Shown: positions 26,705 to 34,692 of the stretch, in pieces
Layout: every line of letters starts with the position of its first letter
Numbering within the stretch: position 1 is the stretch's first letter
From: Glycomyces buryatensis
Lineage (GTDB): Bacteria; Actinomycetota; Actinomycetes; Mycobacteriales; Micromonosporaceae
Length of the DNA stretch: 64,000 bases
Direction of reading: 5' to 3'
Assembly: GCF_004912275.1 (NCBI RefSeq)
Contig: NZ_STGY01000021.1
Coordinates: 101,999 to 165,998 of the forward strand
Program-made: the position numbers and the translations under genes
The notes under the pieces: model-generated
Databases searched by the model: none
The model's input: only the letters and a program-made list of their open reading frames with translations
Told to the model about the DNA's origin: nothing

Positions 26705-27757
26705 ATGCCTGCTATAGCAGTCGATTCCCTTTACAAGATCTTCGGCAAAGGCGCCAAGCACGCTGTCGCCGAACTGAAGTCGGGGACGCCCCGCGACCAG
26801 CTGTCCAAGCACGTGACGGCCGCCGTCATCGACCACACCTGGGAGATCTCCTCCGGCGAGATCTTCGTGGTCATGGGCCTGTCGGGATCGGGCAAGTCCA
26901 CGCTCATCCGAATGCTCAACGGCCTCATCAAGCCGACCTCCGGGACCATCTGGATCGACAACACGGACCTCGGGGCGCTCTCCCCTCGCGCCCTGCGCCA
27001 GCTGCGTCGCGAGCGGATCAGCATGGTGTTCCAGCACTTCGCGCTGCTCCCCCACCGCACCGTGCTCGAGAACGTCGCCTTCGGCCTGGAGATCAAGAAA
27101 CTCGGCAAGGAGGAGCGCCTCGCCCGCGCCCAGGAGGCCGTCGATCTCGTCGGCCTCACCGGCACCGAGGACAAGCTCCCCGCCCAGCTCTCCGGCGGCA
27201 TGAAGCAGCGCGTCGGCCTCGCCCGCGCGCTCGCCGCCGACACCGACATCCTGCTCATGGACGAGGCCTTCAGCGCCCTGGACCCGCTCATCCGCCAGGA
27301 GATGCAGGACCAGCTGCTCGAACTCCAGGCCAAGCTGGGCAAGACCATCGTCTTCATCACCCACGACCTCAACGAGGCCATGCGCATCGGCGACCGGATC
27401 GCCATCTGCGACGGCCAGGTGATGCAGCTGGGGACCGCCGAGGACATCCTCATGAACCCGGCGAACGACTACGTCACCGACTTCACCGCAGACGTCGACC
27501 GCACCAGGGTCCTCACCGCCGAGGCGGTCATGGAGCCGCTGGGCGACGCCGACACCAGCTCCTACGACACCGTCGAGTCCGACACGCACGTCAACGAGCT
27601 GTACGAGTCCGTGCTGTCCTCGCAGCACCCGGTGCTGGTCGTCGACGACCGGTCCGATCCGCTCGGCGTCGTCACGCCCAGGGCCATCATCAAATCGCTC
27701 GTGTCCGAGACGGATGCCGACCGGACCGAGACCGAAGAGGAGACCCAGCCCGCATGA
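26705..27757 (+). CDS. proV: glycine betaine/proline ABC transporter ATP-binding protein
   Basis: ATPase of an osmoprotectant importer. 350 residues from ATG 26705 with a clear GGAAGGA site. Walker A is GLSGSGKST (58-66), signature LSGGMKQRV, and Walker B ILLMDEAFSALD. The conserved N-terminal YKIFGKG and FQHFALLPHRTVLENVAFGLE mark the OpuAA/ProV subfamily. The C-terminal ~80 residues form a CBS-type module (ending VVDDRSDPLGVVTPRAII) thought to sense ionic strength in this family. The stop overlaps the permease start. First gene of a three-gene operon with permease and binding protein. Confidence 0.96.
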   Translation: MPAIAVDSLYKIFGKGAKHAVAELKSGTPRDQLSKHVTAAVIDHTWEISSGEIFVVMGLSGSGKSTLIRMLNGLIKPTSGTIWIDNTDLGALSPRALRQLRRERISMVFQHFALLPHRTVLENVAFGLEIKKLGKEERLARAQEAVDLVGLTGTEDKLPAQLSGGMKQRVGLARALAADTDILLMDEAFSALDPLIRQEMQDQLLELQAKLGKTIVFITHDLNEAMRIGDRIAICDGQVMQLGTAEDILMNPANDYVTDFTADVDRTRVLTAEAVMEPLGDADTSSYDTVESDTHVNELYESVLSSQHPVLVVDDRSDPLGVVTPRAIIKSLVSETDADRTETEEETQPA

Positions 27758-28653
27758 TGGAATACCTCCGGAACTGGTTCTGGACCTACATCTGGAAGCC
27801 GCTGCCCGACATGCCCTTCGGCGACTGGCTCGAGGCGTTCGTGCGCTGGTCGCGCGTCGCCTGGGCGCCGATGTTCGACGCCACCACCACGGGCCTCACC
27901 GGGCTCTACCAGGGCTTCGCCGACGGCCTGCTGTGGCTGCCGTCGGGCCTGATGGTCCTCCTCTTCGCCGCGATCGCCTACTTCGCCAGGAGCTGGAAGC
28001 TCGGCCTGGGCATCGGCATCGGCATGTTCATCGTCGCCTGGATGCCCTACTGGGAAGAGACGATGCAGACCCTGGCGATGGTCCTGGTCGCGGCCGCGAT
28101 CGCCACGGTCATCGCCATCCCGCTCGGCATCGCCGCCAGCGAGAACCGGGCGTTCTCGGCCGTCATGCGGCCGATCCTGGACCTGATGCAGACGCTGCCG
28201 GCGTTCGTCTACCTCATCCCCGCCGTCATGTTCTTCAGCATCGGGGCCGTGCCGGGCATCATCGCCACCATCGTCTTCTGCATGCCCCCCGGCGTGCGGC
28301 TCACCGAACTGGGCCTGCGCCAGGTCGACCGCGAGGTCACCGAGGCCGGACAGGCCTTCGGCGCCTCCCCCGGCGAGATCCTGGCCCGCATCAAGCTGCC
28401 CCTGGCACTGCCGACCGTCATGGCCGGCATCAACCAGGTCATCATGCTGGCGCTGTCCATGGTCGTCATCGCCGGCCTGGTCGGCGGAGGCGGACTCGGC
28501 GGCGTCATCGTCTCCTCGCTGGGCCGCCTCGACATGGCCGCCGGGTTCAACGCCGGCCTCGCCGTGGTGCTGCTGGCGATCTTCCTCGACCGGGTCACCC
28601 AGGGCCTTTCCGACCGCACCCCGGTCGCCAAGGCCGCCCTGCTGGCCACCTGA
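27754..28653 (+). CDS. proW: glycine betaine/proline ABC transporter permease
   Basis: 299 residues. The start ATG 27754 overlaps the proV stop (ATGATG; the second ATG is also possible). About seven hydrophobic segments; the EAA loop typical of binding-protein-dependent permeases reads EAGQAFGASPGEILARIKLP. The sequence LMQTLPAFVYLIPAVMFF is a ProW/OpuAB hallmark. Forms the membrane channel for the downstream lipoprotein-delivered substrate. Confidence 0.96.
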   Translation: MMEYLRNWFWTYIWKPLPDMPFGDWLEAFVRWSRVAWAPMFDATTTGLTGLYQGFADGLLWLPSGLMVLLFAAIAYFARSWKLGLGIGIGMFIVAWMPYWEETMQTLAMVLVAAAIATVIAIPLGIAASENRAFSAVMRPILDLMQTLPAFVYLIPAVMFFSIGAVPGIIATIVFCMPPGVRLTELGLRQVDREVTEAGQAFGASPGEILARIKLPLALPTVMAGINQVIMLALSMVVIAGLVGGGGLGGVIVSSLGRLDMAAGFNAGLAVVLLAIFLDRVTQGLSDRTPVAKAALLAT

Positions 28654-28713
28654 CGAACACCACCGACACCCCACGGATAGGTGCGCCCCCCGGCGCACCG
28701 GAAAGAAGGCACA

Positions 28714-29634
28714 ATGCAACGCCGTTCAATCATGCGAGGCGCCGCCATCGCGAGCGCCCTGTCCGTCCCCGCCCTCGCGGCCGCCTGCGGCGTCGAGGAG
28801 GAGCCCGGGACCGACTCCGGCTCCAATGACGACATGGACTTCGGCCTGCCCCAGGGCGAAGGCGAGATCACCATCGGCTACATCAACTGGGATGAGGCCG
28901 TCGTCGCCACCGAGATGTGGCGCCAGGCCCTGGAGGCCTCCGGCTACACGGTCACCACCCAGGAGTTCAGCGAGGCCGGGCCGCTGTTCGAGGGCCTGTC
29001 CTCGGGCCAGCTGGACTTCTTCCTCGACGGCTGGCTGCCGATCACGCACCAGACCTATATGGAGGAGTACGGCGACCAGCTGGAGCAGCTCGGCACCTGG
29101 AACGAGAACGCCAAGCTCACCGTAGCCGTCCCGTCGTACGTCGACGTCAACTCGCTGACCGAGCTGAACGACAATGCCGACCTGTTCGGCGGCAAGATCA
29201 TCGGCATCGAGGCCAGCGCGGGCCTGACCGAGGCGGTCCAGAACAACACGATCCCGACCTACGGCATCACCGACCTGACGCTGGAGACCTCCTCCACCTC
29301 GGCGATGCTCGCGGAGCTGGACTCGGCCATCGCGGCCGAGGAGCCGATCGTGGTGACACTCTGGCAGCCGCACTGGGCTTACGCCGCCTATGACATCAAG
29401 AACCTGGAGGACCCCGAGGTCACCCTGGGCGATGCCGAGACGATCAACACGCTGGCCCGCGAGGGCTTCAGCTCGGAGTTCGCCGATGTCGCCGGCGCGC
29501 TCGAAAAGTTCAAAATGGACGATGAGCAGTTGGCCTCGCTCGAGAAGACCGTATTCACCGACGAAGAGGGCGACGTTGAAGGCGGCGTCACCAAGTGGCT
29601 CGCCGACAATAGCTTCGCCGACCTGATCAAGTAA
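28714..29634 (+). CDS. proX: glycine betaine-binding lipoprotein
   Basis: 306 residues from ATG 28714 (ribosome site AAAGAAGG). The signal ends in a lipobox LAAAC with Cys25. A twin Arg pair near the N-terminus (QRRSIMRG) lacks a full Tat motif. OpuAC-type domain: IGYINWDEAVVATEMW, SGQLDFFLDGWLP and VTLWQPHWAYA carry the Trp/Tyr residues used to cage the quaternary amine in this family. It delivers glycine betaine or related osmolytes to ProVW. A strong terminator follows. Substrate choice between betaine, proline betaine and choline cannot be set from sequence. Confidence 0.95.
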   Translation: MQRRSIMRGAAIASALSVPALAAACGVEEEPGTDSGSNDDMDFGLPQGEGEITIGYINWDEAVVATEMWRQALEASGYTVTTQEFSEAGPLFEGLSSGQLDFFLDGWLPITHQTYMEEYGDQLEQLGTWNENAKLTVAVPSYVDVNSLTELNDNADLFGGKIIGIEASAGLTEAVQNNTIPTYGITDLTLETSSTSAMLAELDSAIAAEEPIVVTLWQPHWAYAAYDIKNLEDPEVTLGDAETINTLAREGFSSEFADVAGALEKFKMDDEQLASLEKTVFTDEEGDVEGGVTKWLADNSFADLIK

Positions 29635-29648
29635 TACATAGGGTCATT

Positions 29649-29679
29649 AAATGGGGACGGGCGGTGCCCGTCCCCATTT
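29649..29679 (+). terminator. terminator of the betaine ABC operon
   Basis: Perfect 14-bp stem AAATGGGGACGGGC / GCCCGTCCCCATTT with a 3-nt loop, 14 nt after the stop. Confidence 0.9.
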
Positions 29680-29838
29680 GCCTGCCTGGGGAATCGATGA
29701 CTTACGATGAAATAGATTGAAATATGTAGATGCGATGTACTACCATCGAAATCGACGCAAGACGGGCATCCGCCGAACGTCACCGATTCGCGGTCGCGCT
29801 CCCCGGCATCGTGAACCGCATGGCGCTTTAGGAGCTCC

Positions 29839-31149
29839 ATGTCCACCCACAACTCGACATCCACCCCGCGCCACGAGCGAGGTGGCGCAAGCCTCGGTCG
29901 GCGGCGCCTGTTCAAGGGCGCCGTGGCCGCGGGAGGCCTCGCCGCCGCCGGCGTCGGCGGTCTCCAGATCGCCCAGGCGGCAGAAGACGACGACACCGCG
30001 GACGCCACTCAGAGCGGCCACCCCGGAATGCTCCACACCCAGGACGACTTCGACCGCATGGCCGAGCAGGTCACCGCGGGCGCGGAGCCCTGGATCCAGG
30101 GCTGGGACAAGCTGGTCGCCAACGGCCGCTCGCACTCCGACTGGTCCCCCCGGCCGCTCGCGACGGTCATCCGCGGCGGCGACGGCCAGAACTACGCCCA
30201 GCTGTTCCCGGACATCGCCGCCGCCTACCAGAACGCGCTGCGCTGGAAGGTCAGCGGCGACACCGCGCACCGGGACTGCGCGGTGAACATCCTCAATGCC
30301 TGGTCCGAGACCCTCGTCGAGGTAACGGGCAATGCCGACCGGTTCCTGGCATCCGGTATCTACGGCTACCAGTTCTCCAACGCCGCCGAGATCGTGCGCG
30401 ACGTCGAGGGCTTCGACCTGCCCCGATTCCAGGACATGATCACGAACATCTTCGTGCCGATGTCGGAGCACTTCCTCACCAACCACAACGACGCCTGCAT
30501 CACCAACTACTGGGCGAACTGGGACCTGTGCAATATGGCGAACATCCTCGCCGCCGGGATCCTCTGCGACGACCAGGTCCTGTTCGACCGGGCCGTGGAC
30601 TACTTCTGGAACGGCGAGGGCAACGGCGCGATCGACAATGCGATCCCCTTCGTCTACGACGGCGGACTGGCGCAGTGGCAGGAATCGGGCCGCGACCAGG
30701 GGCACTCGATCATGGGCATCGGCCTGATGTCCTCGATCATGGAGATGGCCTGGAATCAGGGCGTGGACCTTTACGGCGCCAACGACAACGCCTTCGCGAA
30801 GGCCGCGGAGTACGTGGCGCGCTACAACTCCGGCAACGACGACCTGCCGTTCACGACCTACAGCTGGGGCACGGGCCAGAACTGCGACTACCGGGAGCAG
30901 ACCGTGATGGGCGAGGGCGGACGCGGGCAGGCGCGGCCGGTGTGGGAGATGGTCTACGGCCACTACACCCAGCGGCAGGGCTTCGCGATGCCGAACGTCG
31001 CGGCGCTCGCGGGGGCCAACACCCCCGAGGGCGGCGGCGGCGACTACGGCTCGAACTCCGGCGGCTACGACACCCTCGGCTTCGGCACGCTCGCCCACGT
31101 CAGGCTCCACTGGGAGGACATCCCCGACGATCTGACCCCGCTCGGCTGA
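29839..31149 (+). CDS. Tat-exported alginate-lyase-family protein, paralogue 1
   Basis: 436 residues with ribosome site AGGAG. A Tat signal (GRRRLFKGAVAAGG) ends at AQA, so the mature protein starts near residue 48. The rest is an alpha-helical toroid-type domain of the alginate-lyase family (PF05426-like). Conserved patches include ANGRSHSDWSPRP, TNYWANWDLCNMANI, ESGRDQGHSIMGIG (candidate catalytic His) and GGGGDYGSNSGGYDTLGFG. It should cleave an extracellular uronate-containing polysaccharide; substrate unknown. The next gene is a close paralogue. The AT-richer 5' region (29700-29830) likely holds the promoter; a hairpin at 31156-31185 ends the unit. Confidence 0.85.
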   Translation: MSTHNSTSTPRHERGGASLGRRRLFKGAVAAGGLAAAGVGGLQIAQAAEDDDTADATQSGHPGMLHTQDDFDRMAEQVTAGAEPWIQGWDKLVANGRSHSDWSPRPLATVIRGGDGQNYAQLFPDIAAAYQNALRWKVSGDTAHRDCAVNILNAWSETLVEVTGNADRFLASGIYGYQFSNAAEIVRDVEGFDLPRFQDMITNIFVPMSEHFLTNHNDACITNYWANWDLCNMANILAAGILCDDQVLFDRAVDYFWNGEGNGAIDNAIPFVYDGGLAQWQESGRDQGHSIMGIGLMSSIMEMAWNQGVDLYGANDNAFAKAAEYVARYNSGNDDLPFTTYSWGTGQNCDYREQTVMGEGGRGQARPVWEMVYGHYTQRQGFAMPNVAALAGANTPEGGGGDYGSNSGGYDTLGFGTLAHVRLHWEDIPDDLTPLG

Positions 31150-31155
31150 CCGACC

Positions 31156-31185
31156 GCGACGGGCTCCCGAGCCGGAGCCCGTCGC
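31156..31185 (+). terminator. hairpin after alginate-lyase-family paralogue 1
   Basis: Perfect 12-bp stem GCGACGGGCTCC / GGAGCCCGTCGC with a 6-nt loop, directly after the stop. No T-tract. Confidence 0.7.
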
Positions 31186-31318
31186 GCTACCCGCTGTTCG
31201 ATTTCGATCGTTCTCGGTGATGTGTGAGAATCCTGTTGTGAAGCAACGGCGCTTCCGCACCTCCTCCGACCGGCAGCGAATCTCCCCGGCATTTCGCTGC
31301 ACCCGTATTAGGAACAGC

Positions 31319-32689
31319 ATGTCCAAGCACCGTGCGTCTTCCGCCGTACCCGCACCGCGCCGCCTCAAGGACCGACTCCTCGGGGACCGCCGCCGCTTCC
31401 TCCAAGGGGTGGCCATCGGCGGCGGCCTGGCCGCCGTGGGCGTCGCCGGGTACTGGTTCACCCGCGACACCGAGACCTCCTCCACGACACCCGAGGCCGC
31501 GCCCGAGACCACCGCCGGGGCGAGCGCCTCCCCCAGTCCCACACCCACTCCCGGCGGCGCGGGCGCGGGCGACAATGCCCGCGTCGACGGCGTGGAGTTC
31601 GAACGCGGCATGCTTCACACCGCCGCCGACTTCGAGCGCATGGCCGAGAAGGTCGAGGCCGGCGAGTCGCCCTGGATCGACGGCTGGAACCGCCTCACCG
31701 CCAATGGCCGCTCTGCCGCCGACTGGTCGCCGCGGCCGCTGGAGACCGTCGTCCGCGGTGGCGACGGCGACAACGTCGGGCAGATGTTCACCGACATCCA
31801 CGCCGCCTACCAGAACGGCCTGCGCTGGAAGATCAGCGGCGACGAGGCCCATGCCACGGCCGCCGTCGACATCCTCAACGCCTGGTCGGCGTCACTCAAG
31901 GAGATCACCGGCAACGCCGACCGCTTCCTGGCCGCCGGCATCCAGGGCTACCAGGCCGCCAACGCCGCCGAGCTCGTGCGCGACATCGACGGGTTCGAGC
32001 TCGAACGCTTCCAGACGATGCTCACCGACGTCTTCTACCCGCTCAACGACCACTTCCTGAACGACCACAACGACGCCTGCGTCACCAACTACTGGTCCAA
32101 CTGGGACCTGTGCAACCTCAACTCGGTCCTGGCGATCGGGATCTTCAACGAGGATGAGGGCCTGGTCGGCCGGGCCCTGGACTACTACGAGAACGGCGAG
32201 GGCAACGGCGCGCTGAAGAACGCGGTGCCGTTCGTCTACGACGACGAGGGCCTCGCCCAGCAGCAGGAGAGCGGCCGCGACCAGGGGCACTCCCTGATGG
32301 CCACCGGTCTGCTGGGCTCCCTGTGCGAGATGGCCTGGAACCAAGGGGTCGACCTGTACGGCATGGACGACAACCGGCTAGCCAAGTGCGCCGAATACGT
32401 GGCCCGCTACAACCTCGGCCAGGACGTGCCGTACACCGAGTACATCTGGTACAACGGCCAAGACTGCCGCTACAACGAGCAGACCCAGATCTCCGCCGCG
32501 CAGCGCGGCCAGGTGCGGCCGATGTGGGCACTGCTGTACCACCACTACGCTGGGCGCCAAGGACTGTCGATGCCGAACGTCGCCGATATCATGGCGCAGA
32601 ACGGCCCCGAAGGCGGCGGAGGCGACTACGGCTTCGGCTCGGGCGGCTTCGACCACCTGGGATTCGGCACCCTCACCCACGCCCGCTGA
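31319..32689 (+). CDS. Tat-targeted alginate-lyase-family protein, paralogue 2
   Basis: 456 residues from ATG 31319. A Tat-type N-terminus (GDRRRFLQGVAIGGG) without an obvious AxA site is followed by a ~40-residue Thr/Ser/Pro linker. The protein may stay membrane-tethered, unlike paralogue 1. The enzyme domain keeps the same patches: ANGRSAADWSPRP, TNYWSNWDLCNLNSV, ESGRDQGHSLMATG and GGGGDYGFGSGGFDHLGFG. Differences are mainly in the linker and the loop near YTEYIWYNGQDC. Gene order, orientation and identity indicate a tandem duplication. Separated from paralogue 1 by a hairpin, so it probably has its own promoter. Confidence 0.84.
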   Translation: MSKHRASSAVPAPRRLKDRLLGDRRRFLQGVAIGGGLAAVGVAGYWFTRDTETSSTTPEAAPETTAGASASPSPTPTPGGAGAGDNARVDGVEFERGMLHTAADFERMAEKVEAGESPWIDGWNRLTANGRSAADWSPRPLETVVRGGDGDNVGQMFTDIHAAYQNGLRWKISGDEAHATAAVDILNAWSASLKEITGNADRFLAAGIQGYQAANAAELVRDIDGFELERFQTMLTDVFYPLNDHFLNDHNDACVTNYWSNWDLCNLNSVLAIGIFNEDEGLVGRALDYYENGEGNGALKNAVPFVYDDEGLAQQQESGRDQGHSLMATGLLGSLCEMAWNQGVDLYGMDDNRLAKCAEYVARYNLGQDVPYTEYIWYNGQDCRYNEQTQISAAQRGQVRPMWALLYHHYAGRQGLSMPNVADIMAQNGPEGGGGDYGFGSGGFDHLGFGTLTHAR

Positions 32690-32772
32690 CAACCGGCGCC
32701 GGATTGCCGGCCGCGTTGCGGCGCGTCGGTAGGATTCCCCAGACCGTCCTCCCCGACCCCAGGAGCCCTGCC

Positions 32773-34029
32773 GTGTTCGGCATCCTCGCCCCCTGCCCCT
32801 CCCGCACGCCCGAAGCCCTCAAGCCGCGCTGGATGGGGCACTTCTGCGGCCTGTGCCTCGAACTGCGCGACGACGCCGGGCACCTCGCTCGCCTCACCAC
32901 CAACTACGACGCGCTCGCCCTCTCCGTTCTCGTTGAGGCCCAGGGCGATCCGGACGCCGATTCCCGCACCGCCGGGCCCTGCGCGCTCCGCGGCATGCGC
33001 CGCCAGCGCATCGCGACGGGCAATGGTCCGCGCCTGGCCGCCACCGCCTCGCTCCTGCTGGCCTCGGCGAAGCTCCGCGACCACGTCGAGGACGGCGACG
33101 GCTTCGTGGCCCGACCCGGCGCCCGGGGCCTGGCGGGAGCGACCGCCGACCGCTACCGCACCAAGGCCACCGTCATCGGCGAGACGATCGACCTGCCGAC
33201 CGCCCGCGTCATCGCCGCGATCGAACGCCAGCAATCCGTCGAGGCCGCCTGCGGCCCGACCACACCGCTGACGGACGTCACCGCGCCGACCGAGGAGGCG
33301 ACGGCGGAGCTCTTCGCCCATGCCGCATTCCTGGCCGACCGCCCCGAGAATGCGGGCGCCTTTCGCACCGCCGGCCGCGCCTTCGGCCGCCTCGCCCATC
33401 TGCTCGACGCCGCCGACGACTTCGAGGAAGACGCCGCGCGCGGCGCCTGGAACCCCTTGGCCGCCACCGGAACGGGCGTGGAGGGGGCCAGGGCCCTGGC
33501 GCGGGGCGCGCTCGCCGACATGCGGGCCGCGCTCGAAGCCGCGACGTTCGTGGACGAGGCGATGGTGCACCTGCTGCTGGACCGCTACGCGAGGCACGCC
33601 GTCTCGAAGACCTTCGGCAGCAGCTGCGCTGCCTCGCACCACCACGAACCCGGTGCCTCGTACAGCGAGCCGGGCGCCGACCCGCGGCTCCCCGGCGGGC
33701 CCCCGCGCGAGAGCTGGCCCCCCGGTTACGAGCGCCCCGAGGAGACGCCGCCGGACAAGCAGGGGCGCCCGAAGCGCCCGCGGATCCGCGGCTTCTGGGG
33801 CGGCCTGTGCATCTTCACAGCCCTGTGCTGCACCTGCCAGAGCTGCTGCCGGTCGGAGTACGAGGACCCGTGGACGGGCGAGTCGCGCTCGGGCTGCTGC
33901 CACCAGGCCGAGGGCTGCGGCGAGGGTTGCAACTGCTGCGGGGAATGCTGCGGCAACTGCGGAGATTGCTGCAACTGCTGTTCGAGCGACGGATGCTGCG
34001 GCGACTGCGGCTGCGATTGCAGCTGCTGA
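32773..34029 (+). CDS. DUF5685-family protein with extreme cysteine-rich C-terminus
   Basis: 418 residues from a GTG at 32773 (ribosome site CAGGAG). The N-terminus MFGILAPCPSR with HFCGLCLELR is typical of DUF5685 proteins. The central helical domain (~40-280) contains the DDFEEDAARGAWNP acidic patch, which resembles a metal or diphosphate site. A Pro-rich linker leads to the last ~75 residues, which hold 25 cysteines in CC, CxC and CxxC patterns with Gly/Asn/Asp spacers. Such a tail could bind several metal ions or form disulfides; no signal peptide is seen, so metal binding in the cytosol is favoured. The function of the family is not established. Convergent with MazF. Confidence 0.85.
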   Translation: MFGILAPCPSRTPEALKPRWMGHFCGLCLELRDDAGHLARLTTNYDALALSVLVEAQGDPDADSRTAGPCALRGMRRQRIATGNGPRLAATASLLLASAKLRDHVEDGDGFVARPGARGLAGATADRYRTKATVIGETIDLPTARVIAAIERQQSVEAACGPTTPLTDVTAPTEEATAELFAHAAFLADRPENAGAFRTAGRAFGRLAHLLDAADDFEEDAARGAWNPLAATGTGVEGARALARGALADMRAALEAATFVDEAMVHLLLDRYARHAVSKTFGSSCAASHHHEPGASYSEPGADPRLPGGPPRESWPPGYERPEETPPDKQGRPKRPRIRGFWGGLCIFTALCCTCQSCCRSEYEDPWTGESRSGCCHQAEGCGEGCNCCGECCGNCGDCCNCCSSDGCCGDCGCDCSC

Positions 34030-34069
34030 GGCTCTACGGCTGCGTCCTCGCGAGCCATTCGCGCCCGGG

Positions 34070-34390
34070 CTAAGTCAAACCGAGGATTCGCCGCAGTACC
34101 AGTTCGATCTTCATCATGTGGATGCCGTCCACGGTGCCCACGTGCCGAATGAACCGCTCAGTCGAGACTGTTCGCAGATGCTCGCATTGGACGTAGCTGG
34201 TCACCGGGAGGACGCCCTCCAGCTCGACATGGGTCGGGTACTCCTTGCGGGTCCTGGAGACCGGTACCACCACAGGGATACCGAACCGCGACATCTCATC
34301 GCGCGAGACGATGACGACCGGTCGCCGGTCGCCTTGTTCATGCCCGATGGGATTGCCCAAGTCGCACAGGTAGATGTCACCCCGGTTCAA
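34070..34390 (-). CDS. mazF: MazF/PemK-family toxin
   Basis: 106 residues; sequence-specific endoribonuclease of a type II toxin-antitoxin pair. MNRGDIYLCDLG at the N-terminus, GDRRPVVIVSRD with the catalytic Arg position, and VVVPVSRTRKEYPTHVEL with the Thr position fit MazF. It starts at a TTG at 34390 that overlaps the antitoxin stop (TTGA), so toxin translation depends on antitoxin translation. Base composition is less GC-rich than the neighbours, consistent with acquisition. Confidence 0.92.
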   Translation of the reverse strand: MNRGDIYLCDLGNPIGHEQGDRRPVVIVSRDEMSRFGIPVVVPVSRTRKEYPTHVELEGVLPVTSYVQCEHLRTVSTERFIRHVGTVDGIHMMKIELVLRRILGLT

Positions 34391-34644
34391 AGGATGTCAC
34401 TCCAGTCCTCGGGCTCAAGCTCATCTGTCAAGGTCGCGGACAACCGCTCGCTCTCGCGCTGCAGCTCGGCACGGGCCGTATCCACTCCCATCGTGGCCCT
34501 GGCCTCGGCCCAGAATTGCTCTTCATCAGCGGCGTCGAGCGCGTGCGCGACGGCTTCCGACATGGTCTCGTGGCGGTTCCGCGCCAGCTCCGCGATGCGA
34601 TCGCGTAGATCGACCGGAACCTTGATGGTGGTCATCGTGGTCAT
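34387..34644 (-). CDS. mazE: ribbon-helix-helix antitoxin (MazE-like)
   Basis: 85 residues. The N-terminal IKVPVDLRDRIAELARNRHETMSEAV pattern is a ribbon-helix-helix DNA-binding fold. The acidic C-terminal part (ELEPEDWSDIL) should neutralise the toxin. It lies first in the operon with a 4-nt overlap to mazF and probably autoregulates the promoter at 34651-34656. A second in-frame ATG three codons later is possible. Confidence 0.88.
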   Translation of the reverse strand: MTTMTTIKVPVDLRDRIAELARNRHETMSEAVAHALDAADEEQFWAEARATMGVDTARAELQRESERLSATLTDELEPEDWSDIL

Positions 34645-34662
34645 ACCCTGAGTATACCAATT
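34645..34662 (-). promoter_or_regulatory. promoter of mazEF, possibly leaderless
   Basis: On the minus strand TATACT (34656-34651) is a near-perfect -10 box followed by six bases and then the mazE ATG. Transcription would start at or next to the A of the start codon. The overlapping GGTATAC is partly palindromic and could be the RHH operator. Confidence 0.5.
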
Positions 34663-34692
34663 TAACCACCGTCACGGCTACCCGAACACCAG

